Source of the DNA: Natronococcus sp. CG52
Lineage (GTDB): Archaea; Halobacteriota; Halobacteria; Halobacteriales; Natrialbaceae
Reading direction: 5' to 3'
Assembly (NCBI RefSeq): GCF_023913515.1
Contig: NZ_CP099391.1
Coordinates: 2,604,001-2,668,000 of the forward strand
DNA: 64,000 nt
The first letter of the stretch is position 1; each line of letters begins with the position of its first letter. Of the stretch, positions 44,766-53,121 are shown piece by piece. The position numbers and the translations under genes are program-made. The notes below the pieces were generated by a model. That model worked only from the letters and a program-made list of their open reading frames with translations. It did not search any database and was not told the origin of the DNA.

Positions 44766-46043
44766 TTACTCCGGGTCCGGCGCGGGCAGCGACCGGTGTC
44801 GGCGCGGTGGGACGAGGTAGTTCGCCCGCCGGCGGACCCGCATATACTGGAGAATGCCGTTGTGTAGCCGGGAGTCGATCGCGCCGTCGGTGAGATCGCC
44901 GCCCGTCATCGCCTCTCGAGTGGCGACGAAGTCGGCGATCGATCGCTGGTGGGAGACGAAGTGCACGCCGGCCTGACCGTCGTCGGTCGAGTTGACGTCC
45001 CGACGGAGGATGATCGGATCGCCGTCCTCGCGGGCGCGGCCGGCCTTCTGGGCGTGTCCGACCAGTCCGTTTCGGGCGTCCGTTTCGGCGTTTTCGATGC
45101 AGTCCTCGACGCCGCTCGAGTCGCCGAGATTGTGGCCGGCGTCCTCGACGCGATTCTCGTCTGCGTGGGCCGGACAGAACAGTTTGGCGACGCGCTGGTC
45201 GTGGGTTTCCTGCTCGTACCACTGCTGCAGGTTGAGTTCGATCTTCGAGAGGTGGGTCGTCGTTCCGCCCTCGAAGGGGCCCTCGACGATCGTCACGCGG
45301 TCCTCGCCGGCCTGGTTGCGCTCGAAGCCGGACTTGAACCCCATAAAGAACGGGGCGTCGTCGGGAACCGGATCGGTGTCCGGGATGCCGCGGATTTCTG
45401 CCTGGTTCTCCGCCGGGAGCCCCTCGCCGACGAATCCGGTTCGACGGTCGGTTACCTCGAGCACCCCCTCGAGAGTTCCCTCGACGGAGACGTCGTTGAT
45501 CTCCTCGATTCCGCCGGTGAGCGCTTCCTCGACGCTCAGGACGACGTGGCCGTGATCGCTGGCGAGGTGGAGCAGAGCGTCGTGGGCGTCGAGTTCCGGC
45601 TCTTCGATCGGGGCGAGCGGTTCGGGCGCCGGCAGATCGACGTCGTCCGAGAGGGAGTCGTCGAAGCGGTCGAAGTAGGCGGGTCCGTAGCCGACGGTGA
45701 AGACGAGACCGTCGTTGCCGCGCCCGTAGGCTCGCTCGAGCGTCGTGAATGCGTCCTCGAGGCGCTCGCGCTCGGCGTCGTCGGGACCGTCGCCGACGTA
45801 CTCGAGGCCGAGCAGGAGGTGGTGTTCAGGCGGCCTGACGTTGCCGCGGTCGTCCCGGTCGAGGAACTCGTTCCAGGCGTGCTGTCGGTCGGGCAACGCT
45901 CCGGGCTCGAGGTCCGCCTGCGGGACGTCTTCCTCCTCTTCGCGAGTGGTGCAGGCGGCCAGCGCACCCGCACCGCCGACGGCGACGGCACTCCGAACGA
46001 ACGCTCGACGCGAGAGACCGCGGTCCGGACCGGACATACTCAT
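44766..46043 (-). CDS. Divergent Dyp-type peroxidase-like Tat lipoprotein
   Basis: The 425-residue protein has a twin-arginine motif (SRRAFVRS, Arg12-Arg13) and lipobox ALAAC (Cys31), so it should be a Tat-exported surface lipoprotein. The C-terminal domain matches Dyp-type heme peroxidases: the proximal His330 in GHAQKAGR, Arg347/348 in IILRRDVNS, and HFVSHQRSIADF. The GxxDG motif reads GFKSG (residues 235-239), with Ser238 where the catalytic Asp should be. Heme binding seems possible, but the peroxidase mechanism must be altered or lost. EfeB-like iron or heme handling is an alternative. Confidence 0.7.
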   Translation of the reverse strand: MSMSGPDRGLSRRAFVRSAVAVGGAGALAACTTREEEEDVPQADLEPGALPDRQHAWNEFLDRDDRGNVRPPEHHLLLGLEYVGDGPDDAERERLEDAFTTLERAYGRGNDGLVFTVGYGPAYFDRFDDSLSDDVDLPAPEPLAPIEEPELDAHDALLHLASDHGHVVLSVEEALTGGIEEINDVSVEGTLEGVLEVTDRRTGFVGEGLPAENQAEIRGIPDTDPVPDDAPFFMGFKSGFERNQAGEDRVTIVEGPFEGGTTTHLSKIELNLQQWYEQETHDQRVAKLFCPAHADENRVEDAGHNLGDSSGVEDCIENAETDARNGLVGHAQKAGRAREDGDPIILRRDVNSTDDGQAGVHFVSHQRSIADFVATREAMTGGDLTDGAIDSRLHNGILQYMRVRRRANYLVPPRRHRSLPAPDPE

Positions 46044-46195
46044 TCCTGAGCCGTGCGCCCTCAAGGAAATTCCGGTGAGACGAGGACTCGAGAAGACGCG
46101 AGAACAGTGCTCGAGTGCCGAGTCGAACGAGCCGACTACGGGGAGCGCTCTCCCAACCGATACAGTCATCCCGTCGTAAAACGATTCGTGCTAGC

Positions 46196-46642
46196 ATGAA
46201 CCAGGTCGAGGTGTTCGAAGAGATCGACGCGCCCCCGGCGGCCGTCTGGGACGCCCTCCTCGAGTTCAGCACCGATCCCGCGTTGAACCCGTTCGTCCGG
46301 TCGATGGAAGACGTCCCCGTCATCGGCGAGCGACTCCGCTCCCGGGCGGGGTCGGGCGGTTCCCGACCCAGCACCTTCCAGCCGGAAGTGATCGCCGTCG
46401 AGAAGGGCCGGCGCCTCGTCTGGCACGGACGGCTGTTCCTCCCGTTCACCTTCGACGGCTACCACGAATTCCACCTCGAACCGATCGGCGACGGCTCGCG
46501 CACGCGGCTCCTCCAGCGCGAGACGGTGCGCGGCGCGCTCGTTCCGCTGCTGTTCGACGAACGGCGGTTCGAGCGCGAGTTCAGAGAACTAAACGAGACG
46601 ATCAAGGAACGCGCCGAGCGTCGGGTGAACGTAGCAAGTTGA
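46196..46642 (+). CDS. SRPBCC family protein
   Basis: This 148-residue protein begins VEVFEEIDAPPAAVWDALLEF, the standard START/SRPBCC opening, and ends with the long C-terminal helix (RRFEREFRELNETIKERAERR). The PEVIAVEKGRRLVWHGRL stretch is common in this family. It has a hydrophobic pocket fold for an unknown ligand. Start ATG at 46196, after removing an unlikely upstream extension. Confidence 0.85.
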   Translation: MNQVEVFEEIDAPPAAVWDALLEFSTDPALNPFVRSMEDVPVIGERLRSRAGSGGSRPSTFQPEVIAVEKGRRLVWHGRLFLPFTFDGYHEFHLEPIGDGSRTRLLQRETVRGALVPLLFDERRFEREFRELNETIKERAERRVNVAS

Positions 46643-46828
46643 CGGGTAGCGACGCCAGTGCAGCGCGACGGCGATGCCGGCTCGAGACCTGAAACAACTG
46701 GCGGCCCGCTCGTTCGGCTGCTCCTCGACGAGACGGCCGCCCGGCGCGGCTTCGACGCAATGGATCTCGCTCTCAAAAACCGCGCCGGAGCGCAGGCGGC
46801 CTGATCGGTATCGAGTCTCGAAACGGGC

Positions 46829-47476
46829 TCAGTACAGGCTCGTGATCCCCTCGAGCGACTCGATCTCGTGGGTTGGCTTCGTCGGTAGCTCGTACCCCTG
46901 CCGGTGGTCACGACGGACGAACGCCGAGTCGATTCCGAGCGCGTCGGCCGCGGCGACGTCGACGCGGCTATCGCCCACGTAGAGCGGATTCTCGACGCCG
47001 AGATCGGTGATCGCCCGCTCGATATAGTACGGCTCCGGCTTCTTGCGCTCGATCCCCTCGAGGGTCGGCTCGCGGCCGTACCAGGCGTCGAACGGGGAGA
47101 GCGAGCAGTGCTCGAGGATGTTTCCGATCGTCTCGTGCTGGTTGTTGCTGACGATCGCCGTCGGCGCGTCGAGCGACTCGAGCGCCGACACGTCCTCGTA
47201 CGGGCATTTTCGGCCGGTTCGGAGCTCCTCGAGTTGCGCCTCGATCGCCGCGCGTTCGCGCGCCTCCCACAGGGTCGACGGCTCGACGTCGTACTCGTCG
47301 GCGATCCTGCGAAGGGAGGCGACGTCGGGACCGAGCAGCGTCTCGATCTCCTCGTTCGTCGGCTCTCCCACGCCGACATCCGCGAAGGCGGTGTGGATCG
47401 CCTCGAGCAGAACGTCGCGGTCCGTCGGCGTCGTCAACACGCCGTCGTTGTCGAACACGAATGCGTCGTACTCCAT
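46829..47476 (-). CDS. HAD family hydrolase
   Basis: The 215-residue protein has the haloacid dehalogenase motifs in order: FDNDGVL (nucleophile Asp9-type DxD), TAIVSNN (motif II), the Lys in ERKKPEPY (motif III) and GDSRVDVAAA (motif IV). It resembles phosphoglycolate-phosphatase-like members with a helical cap. Substrate is unknown. Confidence 0.9.
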   Translation of the reverse strand: MEYDAFVFDNDGVLTTPTDRDVLLEAIHTAFADVGVGEPTNEEIETLLGPDVASLRRIADEYDVEPSTLWEARERAAIEAQLEELRTGRKCPYEDVSALESLDAPTAIVSNNQHETIGNILEHCSLSPFDAWYGREPTLEGIERKKPEPYYIERAITDLGVENPLYVGDSRVDVAAADALGIDSAFVRRDHRQGYELPTKPTHEIESLEGITSLY

Positions 47477-47654
47477 CTTTCGTTGGGGCCGCTACGCCTC
47501 GCAGGGTTTTCGGCGTTGTGCTCGCTTCCGGTCGGTACCGCTGCATCCGGAGGTTGAAGTACGGGCGGGCGGCCAGAAGGAGCGATGTCCCACCACACAG
47601 GTGACCGCCGCTCGAGAACCGGTCCCTCCGAACGGTCGCGTCGCGGAGGTGACG

Positions 47655-48164
47655 ATGGGTCATAGAGCCCTCGTCGCGTACGGGCGACCGGACCGCCTCT
47701 ACGACCTGCGCTACAGCCACTGGGGCGGCGACCAACTCGCGCTGGCGTCACGGCTCACGGACGAGACTCCGCTGGCCGACGGTGCCGTCGAGCCGTCGCT
47801 GCTCGCCGACTCGATCACGCGCGACCGGATCCTCACGGACTTCCTCGATCCCTGCATCTACGAGGCGCTGTATCTCGTCGATCTCGGCGAGGCGGTCGAC
47901 TCCTACCGCGTCTGCTGGCTCGAGTGGAGCGACGGCCACGACGAGAACCGCGGCGCGATTGTCGAACTCGCGCCGGGAGCCGACGACCGCGACTTTCGGA
48001 CCTGGTTTCGCGCGACGAAGACCGTGCTCGGGGACGTCATCGAAATGGGCCGGCTCTCGAGGCGGGCCGCACGGACGTATCTCGAGGCGCGAATCTGCGA
48101 GGAGTACGACGGCGTGCCGTACGCGTACAGCGACGACGAAGACAGCGAGCAGTCTCTCGAGTAG
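47655..48164 (+). CDS. DUF6735-like haloarchaeal protein
   Basis: This 169-residue protein begins MGHRALVAYGRPDRLYDLRY and continues HWGGDQLAL, the opening I remember for a haloarchaeal family named DUF6735 (family number from memory). The body is acidic and contains WLEWSDGHDENRGAIVEL. No enzymatic motif is seen. It is convergent with the MutS-like gene, separated by six bases. Confidence 0.7.
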   Translation: MGHRALVAYGRPDRLYDLRYSHWGGDQLALASRLTDETPLADGAVEPSLLADSITRDRILTDFLDPCIYEALYLVDLGEAVDSYRVCWLEWSDGHDENRGAIVELAPGADDRDFRTWFRATKTVLGDVIEMGRLSRRAARTYLEARICEEYDGVPYAYSDDEDSEQSLE

Positions 48165-48170
48165 CTCCCG

Positions 48171-50015
48171 CTACTCGTCCCAGCGGGCGTCCGCCAGCGT
48201 CCGCTGGACGACCTCGTTGCCGACCGCCTCCCCGAGCGTCTCGAAGCCGGCGCGCTCGCCCCGGTCGCTCGCGTTCGCGACCAGCCGCGAGACGATGAAC
48301 TCCGGCGTCGAGCGTCCGACGGTGCCGAAGCGGGGCTGGTAATCGACGAGTAGCTCGAGATCGGGATTGAGCCCCTCCGCGAAGATCCCGTCGACCCGCG
48401 CCTCCGGCGGCAGCGGTTCGAGGTCGTCCGCGAGGTGGGTGACGAAGACGCCCAGCGCGTCCCGTTCGACGGTGAGCGTAACGAGGCCGTGCAGCAGGTC
48501 GGCCGCGCTGCCCGGCTCCGTGATCGCCTCGAACTCGTCGACGAGCATCAGCGTCTTCCCGTCCGCCGAGAGCGGCGGCACGATCGATTTCAGCGTCGAC
48601 TCGAGGACGCCCGCGTTGAAACTGGCGTGGCGACGGTGGAAGACCAGGGAGTCAACTGGCGTCACCTCGGCGCAGTCGGCGGGGACGGGCAGCCCCATCG
48701 TCGCCAGCAGGACGACCTGGCAGAGCGTCTCGAGCAGGGTCGTCTTCCCGCCGCTGTTCGCCCCGGTCAGTACCGCGACGCGCTGTTCGCCGGGCGGCGC
48801 TTCGATGCTCTTCGGAACCGGCGTCACGCCGTGTTCTCCGAGCGCGTAGGTGATCGGCTGGACCGACTCGTCTTCCTCGTCGACGTCTCCTGTTGCGATG
48901 CCGTCCTGGCGGTCGTCGCTGTCGCGCGCTGGCGTGTCTTCGTTCGGCGTCGCGAGCGTGAGGTTCCGCGCGTTGACGACCGAGACGGCCGCATCGCCGT
49001 CCGCATCCTCCACGAACGACGGCCGCGTGCAGTCGTACGCCAGTGCAAATCGGGCCAGCGAGAGGTGGAACGCGATCTCGTCGACGGCATCGACGGCCCG
49101 ATCGACCGCCTCGCGGGCCTCCTCGAGGGTCGCCTCGAGTTCGGTCGCGACGACCCGTTTGCGCTCGTCGACGGCCTCGGTGAGATCCGCGCGCAGCGTT
49201 CGAAGGGTTCCCCCGACGAAGTCGGTCGCGTCTGCCGCGTCGGACGGCATCGCCTCGTGAACCCGGTCGATCGTCACCTCCGTCTCCCGCAGGAGGTGGT
49301 CCTCGAACGCCTCTCGGAACTCGCCGACGTCCTGGACCCCGTCGTCCCGCAGGTCCTCGATCAGTTCGAGCGCGTTCGCGTCCATGTCCTCGACCGCGCC
49401 CAGCGCCGCCCGGAGGCGGTCGAGTTCGTCGTCCGCACCCTCCCTGACGCGGCTCCCGTCGAGCGCGGCGAGCGCGTCGGCGGCCTCCGCGAGACGTTCG
49501 CGCTCGAGACCCGCGACGGTCGCGAAGGGTCCGGTGTCGACCTCGGCCTCGGACAGTGCGAGGGCGGCGTCGACGGCCGCGCGCTCGGTGCCGTCGCGCT
49601 CGTCGTAGCGATCGTACGCCTCGAGGACGGCCTCTCGGTCGTCCGCGGCGAGCGCGTCCCAGGCCTCCTGGGCCGCGAGCACGTCGTCGAGTCGGTTCTC
49701 CATCTCCTCGCGGCTGGTGAGCGGTGTGAGAACGCGGATGCGATCGGCGGCACGCTCGGTGACGGCGTGATCGACCGCCAGTTCGAGCAGCTCCTTGTAC
49801 GCCGAACGGGCGTCGCCGGTCGCCAGCGTGTCCATTCCGTCGCCGCCGGTCGCCCGGCGCAGGATGCGCGTGGCTCGCCCTCGGGCGAGGCCGGCCTCCG
49901 AGAGCGTGCGCACGTCGCCGCTCTCGATCGCCCGGATCGCCCGCTCTCTGCCGAGTTCTTCGGTCAACGTCTCCCGCGTCTTCGGCCCCACTCCCCAGTA
50001 CTCCTCGAGTTGCAT
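48171..50015 (-). CDS. Archaeal MutS-like ATPase (MutS5/COG1193 type)
   Basis: The 614-residue protein starts with a helix-hairpin-helix-like region (residues 1-60: EEYWGVGPKTRETLTEE..), continues with long coiled helices (about 100-320), and ends with a MutS ATPase domain: Walker A TGANSGGKTT (about 417-426), Walker B LMLVDEFEAITEP (about 489-501), VFVTHLADDLE. It lacks the mismatch-recognition domain I of MutS1, so a role in recombination, stalled-fork or tRNA/rRNA quality control is as likely as mismatch repair. Start ATG at 50015. Confidence 0.82.
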   Translation of the reverse strand: MQLEEYWGVGPKTRETLTEELGRERAIRAIESGDVRTLSEAGLARGRATRILRRATGGDGMDTLATGDARSAYKELLELAVDHAVTERAADRIRVLTPLTSREEMENRLDDVLAAQEAWDALAADDREAVLEAYDRYDERDGTERAAVDAALALSEAEVDTGPFATVAGLERERLAEAADALAALDGSRVREGADDELDRLRAALGAVEDMDANALELIEDLRDDGVQDVGEFREAFEDHLLRETEVTIDRVHEAMPSDAADATDFVGGTLRTLRADLTEAVDERKRVVATELEATLEEAREAVDRAVDAVDEIAFHLSLARFALAYDCTRPSFVEDADGDAAVSVVNARNLTLATPNEDTPARDSDDRQDGIATGDVDEEDESVQPITYALGEHGVTPVPKSIEAPPGEQRVAVLTGANSGGKTTLLETLCQVVLLATMGLPVPADCAEVTPVDSLVFHRRHASFNAGVLESTLKSIVPPLSADGKTLMLVDEFEAITEPGSAADLLHGLVTLTVERDALGVFVTHLADDLEPLPPEARVDGIFAEGLNPDLELLVDYQPRFGTVGRSTPEFIVSRLVANASDRGERAGFETLGEAVGNEVVQRTLADARWDE

Positions 50016-50165
50016 ATCCAAGAGGTTCGAGTCAACGGTCTTGAACACTGTGTCATCGGCGCCACCCGCCGCGCCCCGTCGCCGGGAAAGGGGCCAGTTT
50101 CGCCCTCCGGCAGCGGAGCTATCGGCAGCGGTACCATTTTTTCTGCGGTCGCCGTAGGCTGTCGC

Positions 50166-51053
50166 ATGCCAACGGACGCCACTCGTCCTTCCCTCGATCA
50201 CGACCGACGGTCGTTTCGCTACTATCGGAACGCGGTCGAACGACACTGGGACCCCCACGAGATCGACCTCGAGCCCGACCGCGAGGCGATCACCGAGGTG
50301 CCGTCGGACGCCTTCTACGGCCTGCGGGAGACCCTCGCCCTGTTCGGTGCCGGCGAGGAGGCGGTGACCGAGGATCTCTCGCCGCTCGCGGTGGTGATCG
50401 AGAACGCCGCCGATCAGCTGTTCGTCACGACCCAGCTCTACGAGGAGGCCAAACACGCCGACTTCTTCGATCGCTACTGGCGGACGGTGATCAACCCCGA
50501 AGAGGACCGGCGCGGGCTCGAGCGGACGTCGCCGACCGACGCCCGCTGGTTCAACGAGCCCTACGACGAACTGTTCGATCGCAACGAGGCGGCGATGCAC
50601 CGGTTGCTCGTCGAGGACACGCCCGAAAACCGCGCGCTCGCGTACTGTCACTACCACATGGCGATCGAGGGGATCCTCGCCCAGACGGGGTACTACGGCG
50701 TCCAGACGAACTTCAGCGGCGACTTCCCGGATCTTCCGCGGCTCTCGGGACTCGTCGAGGGGTTCTCGAGCATCCGGAGCGACGAGGGTCGTCACGTCGG
50801 CTTCGGTATGTGGAGGCTCAAACAACTGGTCCAGGAGGAGGGCGTCGATCCCGAACTCGTCACCGAGACCGTCGGCGAACTCGCGGCGCTCACCCAGCGG
50901 ATCGTCGGCGGTGAGGCGGAGGGAAGTGCGATCGCCCTCGAGGAGAGCGAACTTGCGAGCTACGCCGCTGAGAAACACGCCCAGCGCATGACACAGATCG
51001 TCGACGCCTCGGCCGAGATGCCCGACGTCGAGGATCTCGTCCGACTCGAGTGA
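50166..51053 (+). CDS. R2lox-like/ferritin-like di-metal carboxylate protein
   Basis: The 295-residue helical protein has the ligands of R2-like di-metal proteins: Glu69, Glu94-x-x-His97 (YEEAKH), Glu168 (MAIEG), Glu207-x-x-His210 (DEGRH). Tyr163 precedes Glu168 by five residues, like the Tyr162/Glu167 pair of R2lox. Databases often call such proteins ribonucleotide reductase beta subunit, but no R1 gene is nearby and haloarchaea mainly use class II reductase. I infer an R2-like ligand-binding oxidase; the reaction is unknown. Start ATG at 50166. Confidence 0.75.
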   Translation: MPTDATRPSLDHDRRSFRYYRNAVERHWDPHEIDLEPDREAITEVPSDAFYGLRETLALFGAGEEAVTEDLSPLAVVIENAADQLFVTTQLYEEAKHADFFDRYWRTVINPEEDRRGLERTSPTDARWFNEPYDELFDRNEAAMHRLLVEDTPENRALAYCHYHMAIEGILAQTGYYGVQTNFSGDFPDLPRLSGLVEGFSSIRSDEGRHVGFGMWRLKQLVQEEGVDPELVTETVGELAALTQRIVGGEAEGSAIALEESELASYAAEKHAQRMTQIVDASAEMPDVEDLVRLE

Positions 51054-51142
51054 CCACATTCTTGCATAACAACTGTCTTCGGTGGCGGCATTGGTAGCAC
51101 AAACACGGGGATTTTTATCTACTCGAGGCCCTACGGTCGACC

Positions 51143-52654
51143 ATGACTGATGGGCGGGGCGAGACTCCCCGGCGAACAGGAATGACCGAGAAGTGTGGCG
51201 TGGTCGGCGTCTCACTGAACGGTCGAGACGCGGCACGACCGTTGTACTACGCGCTCTACGCGCTCCAGCACCGCGGCCAGGAGTCCGCCGGGATCGTCAC
51301 CCACGACGGCTTTCAGCAACACAGCCACGTCGACATGGGACTCGTCGGCGACGTCTTCGAGGAGGACGACCTCGACATGCTCAACGGGGCGGCCGGGATC
51401 GGCCACGTCCGGTATCCGACGGCCGGCTCGGTCGACTCCTGCTGTGCCCAGCCCTTCTCCGTCTCGTTCAAGAGCGGCTCGCTCGGCCTCTCGCACAACG
51501 GGAACCTCGTCAACGCCGAGGAGATCCGCGACGAACTGGCGGCCGTGGGCCACGCGTTCACCAGCGACGGCGACACCGAGGTGATCGCTCACGACCTCGC
51601 GCGCAACCTGCTCGAGGAGGACCTCGTCCGGGCGGTCAAGCGGACGATGCAGCGGATTCACGGCTCCTATTCGCTGACGATCAGCCACGACGACACCGTC
51701 CTCGGGGTGCGCGACCCGGAGGGGAACCGTCCGCTCTGTATCGGGAAGCTCGAGGACGGCTACATTCTCGCTTCCGAGTCGGCGGCGATCGACACGCTCG
51801 ACGGGGAACTCGTCCGCGACGTGCGTCCCGGCGAACTGGTCGTTCTCCAGGAGGACGGCCAGGGCTTCGACTCCTACCAGTTGATCGACCGCGAGAACAC
51901 GGCCCACTGCTTCTTCGAACACGTCTACTTCGCCCGTCCGGACAGCGTCATCGACGACACGCTCGTCTACGAGGCCCGTCGAAACCTGGGACGCAGGCTC
52001 TGGGAGGAGAGCGGCGTCGAGACCGACGTCGTGATGCCGGTGCCCGACTCCGGGCGAGCGTTCGCCTCCGGCTACGCCGACGCCGCGAGTGAGACGACTC
52101 CCGACGGCGATCCGCGCGACGAGGACGACGACGGTGTCGAGTTCGCCGAGGGGCTAATGAAAAACCGCTACGTCGGGCGCACGTTCATTATGCCGACACA
52201 GGACGAACGCGAGCGCGCGGTGAGACTGAAGCTCAACCCTATCAAGTCCACGATCGAGGGCAAGACCGTCACCGTCATCGACGACTCGATCGTCCGCGGG
52301 ACGACCTCGACGCAGCTCGTCCAGCTGCTCAAAGACTGCGGTGCCGAGGAGGTCCACGTCCGCATCGGCGCACCGGCGATCGTCGCCCCCTGCTACATGG
52401 GGATCGACATGGCCACTCGCGAGGAGCTGATCGCCGCGGACAAGACGACCGAGGAAATCCGCGACGCCATCGACGCCGACAGCCTCGCGTACCTCTCGAC
52501 CGACGCCGTCGCCGACGTGCTCGAGGAAGAGCGTATCGACCTCTGTCTGGGCTGCGTGACGGGAGAGTACCCCTACGACATCGAGGGCGAGGAGACCGAC
52601 CGCGACGTCTCCCGACCCGGACTCGAGGGGCGGACGATGCGCGCCGACGACTGA
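51143..52654 (+). CDS. purF: Amidophosphoribosyltransferase
   Basis: The 503-residue enzyme makes phosphoribosylamine, the first step of de novo purine synthesis. A 17-residue propeptide precedes the nucleophile Cys18 in EKCGVVGVSL; ALQHRGQESAGI, HNGNLVNAEE and the PRPP motif VIDDSIVRGTTS follow. Iron-sulfur ligands of the Bacillus-type enzyme are visible: Cys in HCFFEHVYF, Cys in APCYMGID, and CLGCVTGEYP. An acidic insert lies around residue 315-335. GGATTTTTATCTA is about 28 bases before the ATG at 51143, supporting that start and a leaderless message; MTEKCGVV at 51182 is the alternative. Confidence 0.97.
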   Translation: MTDGRGETPRRTGMTEKCGVVGVSLNGRDAARPLYYALYALQHRGQESAGIVTHDGFQQHSHVDMGLVGDVFEEDDLDMLNGAAGIGHVRYPTAGSVDSCCAQPFSVSFKSGSLGLSHNGNLVNAEEIRDELAAVGHAFTSDGDTEVIAHDLARNLLEEDLVRAVKRTMQRIHGSYSLTISHDDTVLGVRDPEGNRPLCIGKLEDGYILASESAAIDTLDGELVRDVRPGELVVLQEDGQGFDSYQLIDRENTAHCFFEHVYFARPDSVIDDTLVYEARRNLGRRLWEESGVETDVVMPVPDSGRAFASGYADAASETTPDGDPRDEDDDGVEFAEGLMKNRYVGRTFIMPTQDERERAVRLKLNPIKSTIEGKTVTVIDDSIVRGTTSTQLVQLLKDCGAEEVHVRIGAPAIVAPCYMGIDMATREELIAADKTTEEIRDAIDADSLAYLSTDAVADVLEEERIDLCLGCVTGEYPYDIEGEETDRDVSRPGLEGRTMRADD

Positions 52655-52696
52655 CGCCAGGCGACGACTTCCGCGCTGCCCCGGGTTTATTTCGGC

Positions 52697-52712
52697 TTAC
52701 AAAAGGTTGTAA
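52697..52712. promoter_or_regulatory. Inverted repeat upstream of the Tat-protein/amidase operon
   Basis: TTACAA-AAGG-TTGTAA is a perfect inverted repeat about ten bases upstream of the TATA-like AATACTTATTC (52721-52731). The gene start at 52801 is preceded by GGAGGG, so this operon has a leader with a ribosome binding site. The repeat looks like an activator operator; it could also be a terminator hairpin for purF, but it lacks a T-run. Confidence 0.4.
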
Positions 52713-52800
52713 ACTGCGGCAATACTTATTCGACTACCTGTAGACCTCAATCGTGCTGCATGGTGTCACGAGGCAATTCGTTCGAAACGGAGGGATCGGC

Positions 52801-53121
52801 ATGACTCGTCGGCGGACGTTTCTCGCACTGCTCGGTGCGGCGACAGTGGCGAGCGCGACGGGTACCGGAACGGCGGAAGAGGTCGACGGAGAACGAGAGG
52901 CGGAACCGGTAGAACCGACGGGAGAACTCGAGCCCGCAGAGGCGCTGCTCGCGTACGTCGTCGCGAACTACGGTGATCGCCTCGACGACGAGGATCGCGA
53001 GGTGATCCGCGAGGGAATCGAGGGCTCGCTCGGATCGGCGGCCGCGTTCCGGGAGGTCGGGCTCGAGAACGCGGACGAGCCGGCCTACGGGTTCAGCGCG
53101 TATCGGGGTGACCGGTCGTGA
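52801..53121 (+). CDS. Small protein with Tat-type N-terminus
   Basis: The 106-residue protein begins MTRRRTFLALLGAATVASAT, a Tat-like signal with hydrophobic core and Ala-rich cleavage region. The mature part is short and acidic with LEPAEALLAYVVANYGDRLDDEDRE and a GSLGSAAAFREVGLEN helix. Start chosen at 52801 because GGAGGG lies eight bases upstream. It overlaps the amidase gene by four bases, so it may be a small partner or export chaperone of it. No family recognised. Confidence 0.6.
   Translation: MTRRRTFLALLGAATVASATGTGTAEEVDGEREAEPVEPTGELEPAEALLAYVVANYGDRLDDEDREVIREGIEGSLGSAAAFREVGLENADEPAYGFSAYRGDRS

Noticed and set aside
48435-51053. A single open frame running from inside the MutS-like gene through the R2lox-like gene (872 codons)
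   Set aside because: Only the last 295 codons, from 50166, have family similarity; the rest is antisense to the MutS-like gene.
50016-51236. N-terminal extension of the MutS-like frame
   Set aside because: It runs antisense through the R2lox-like gene; the real start is the ATG at 50015.
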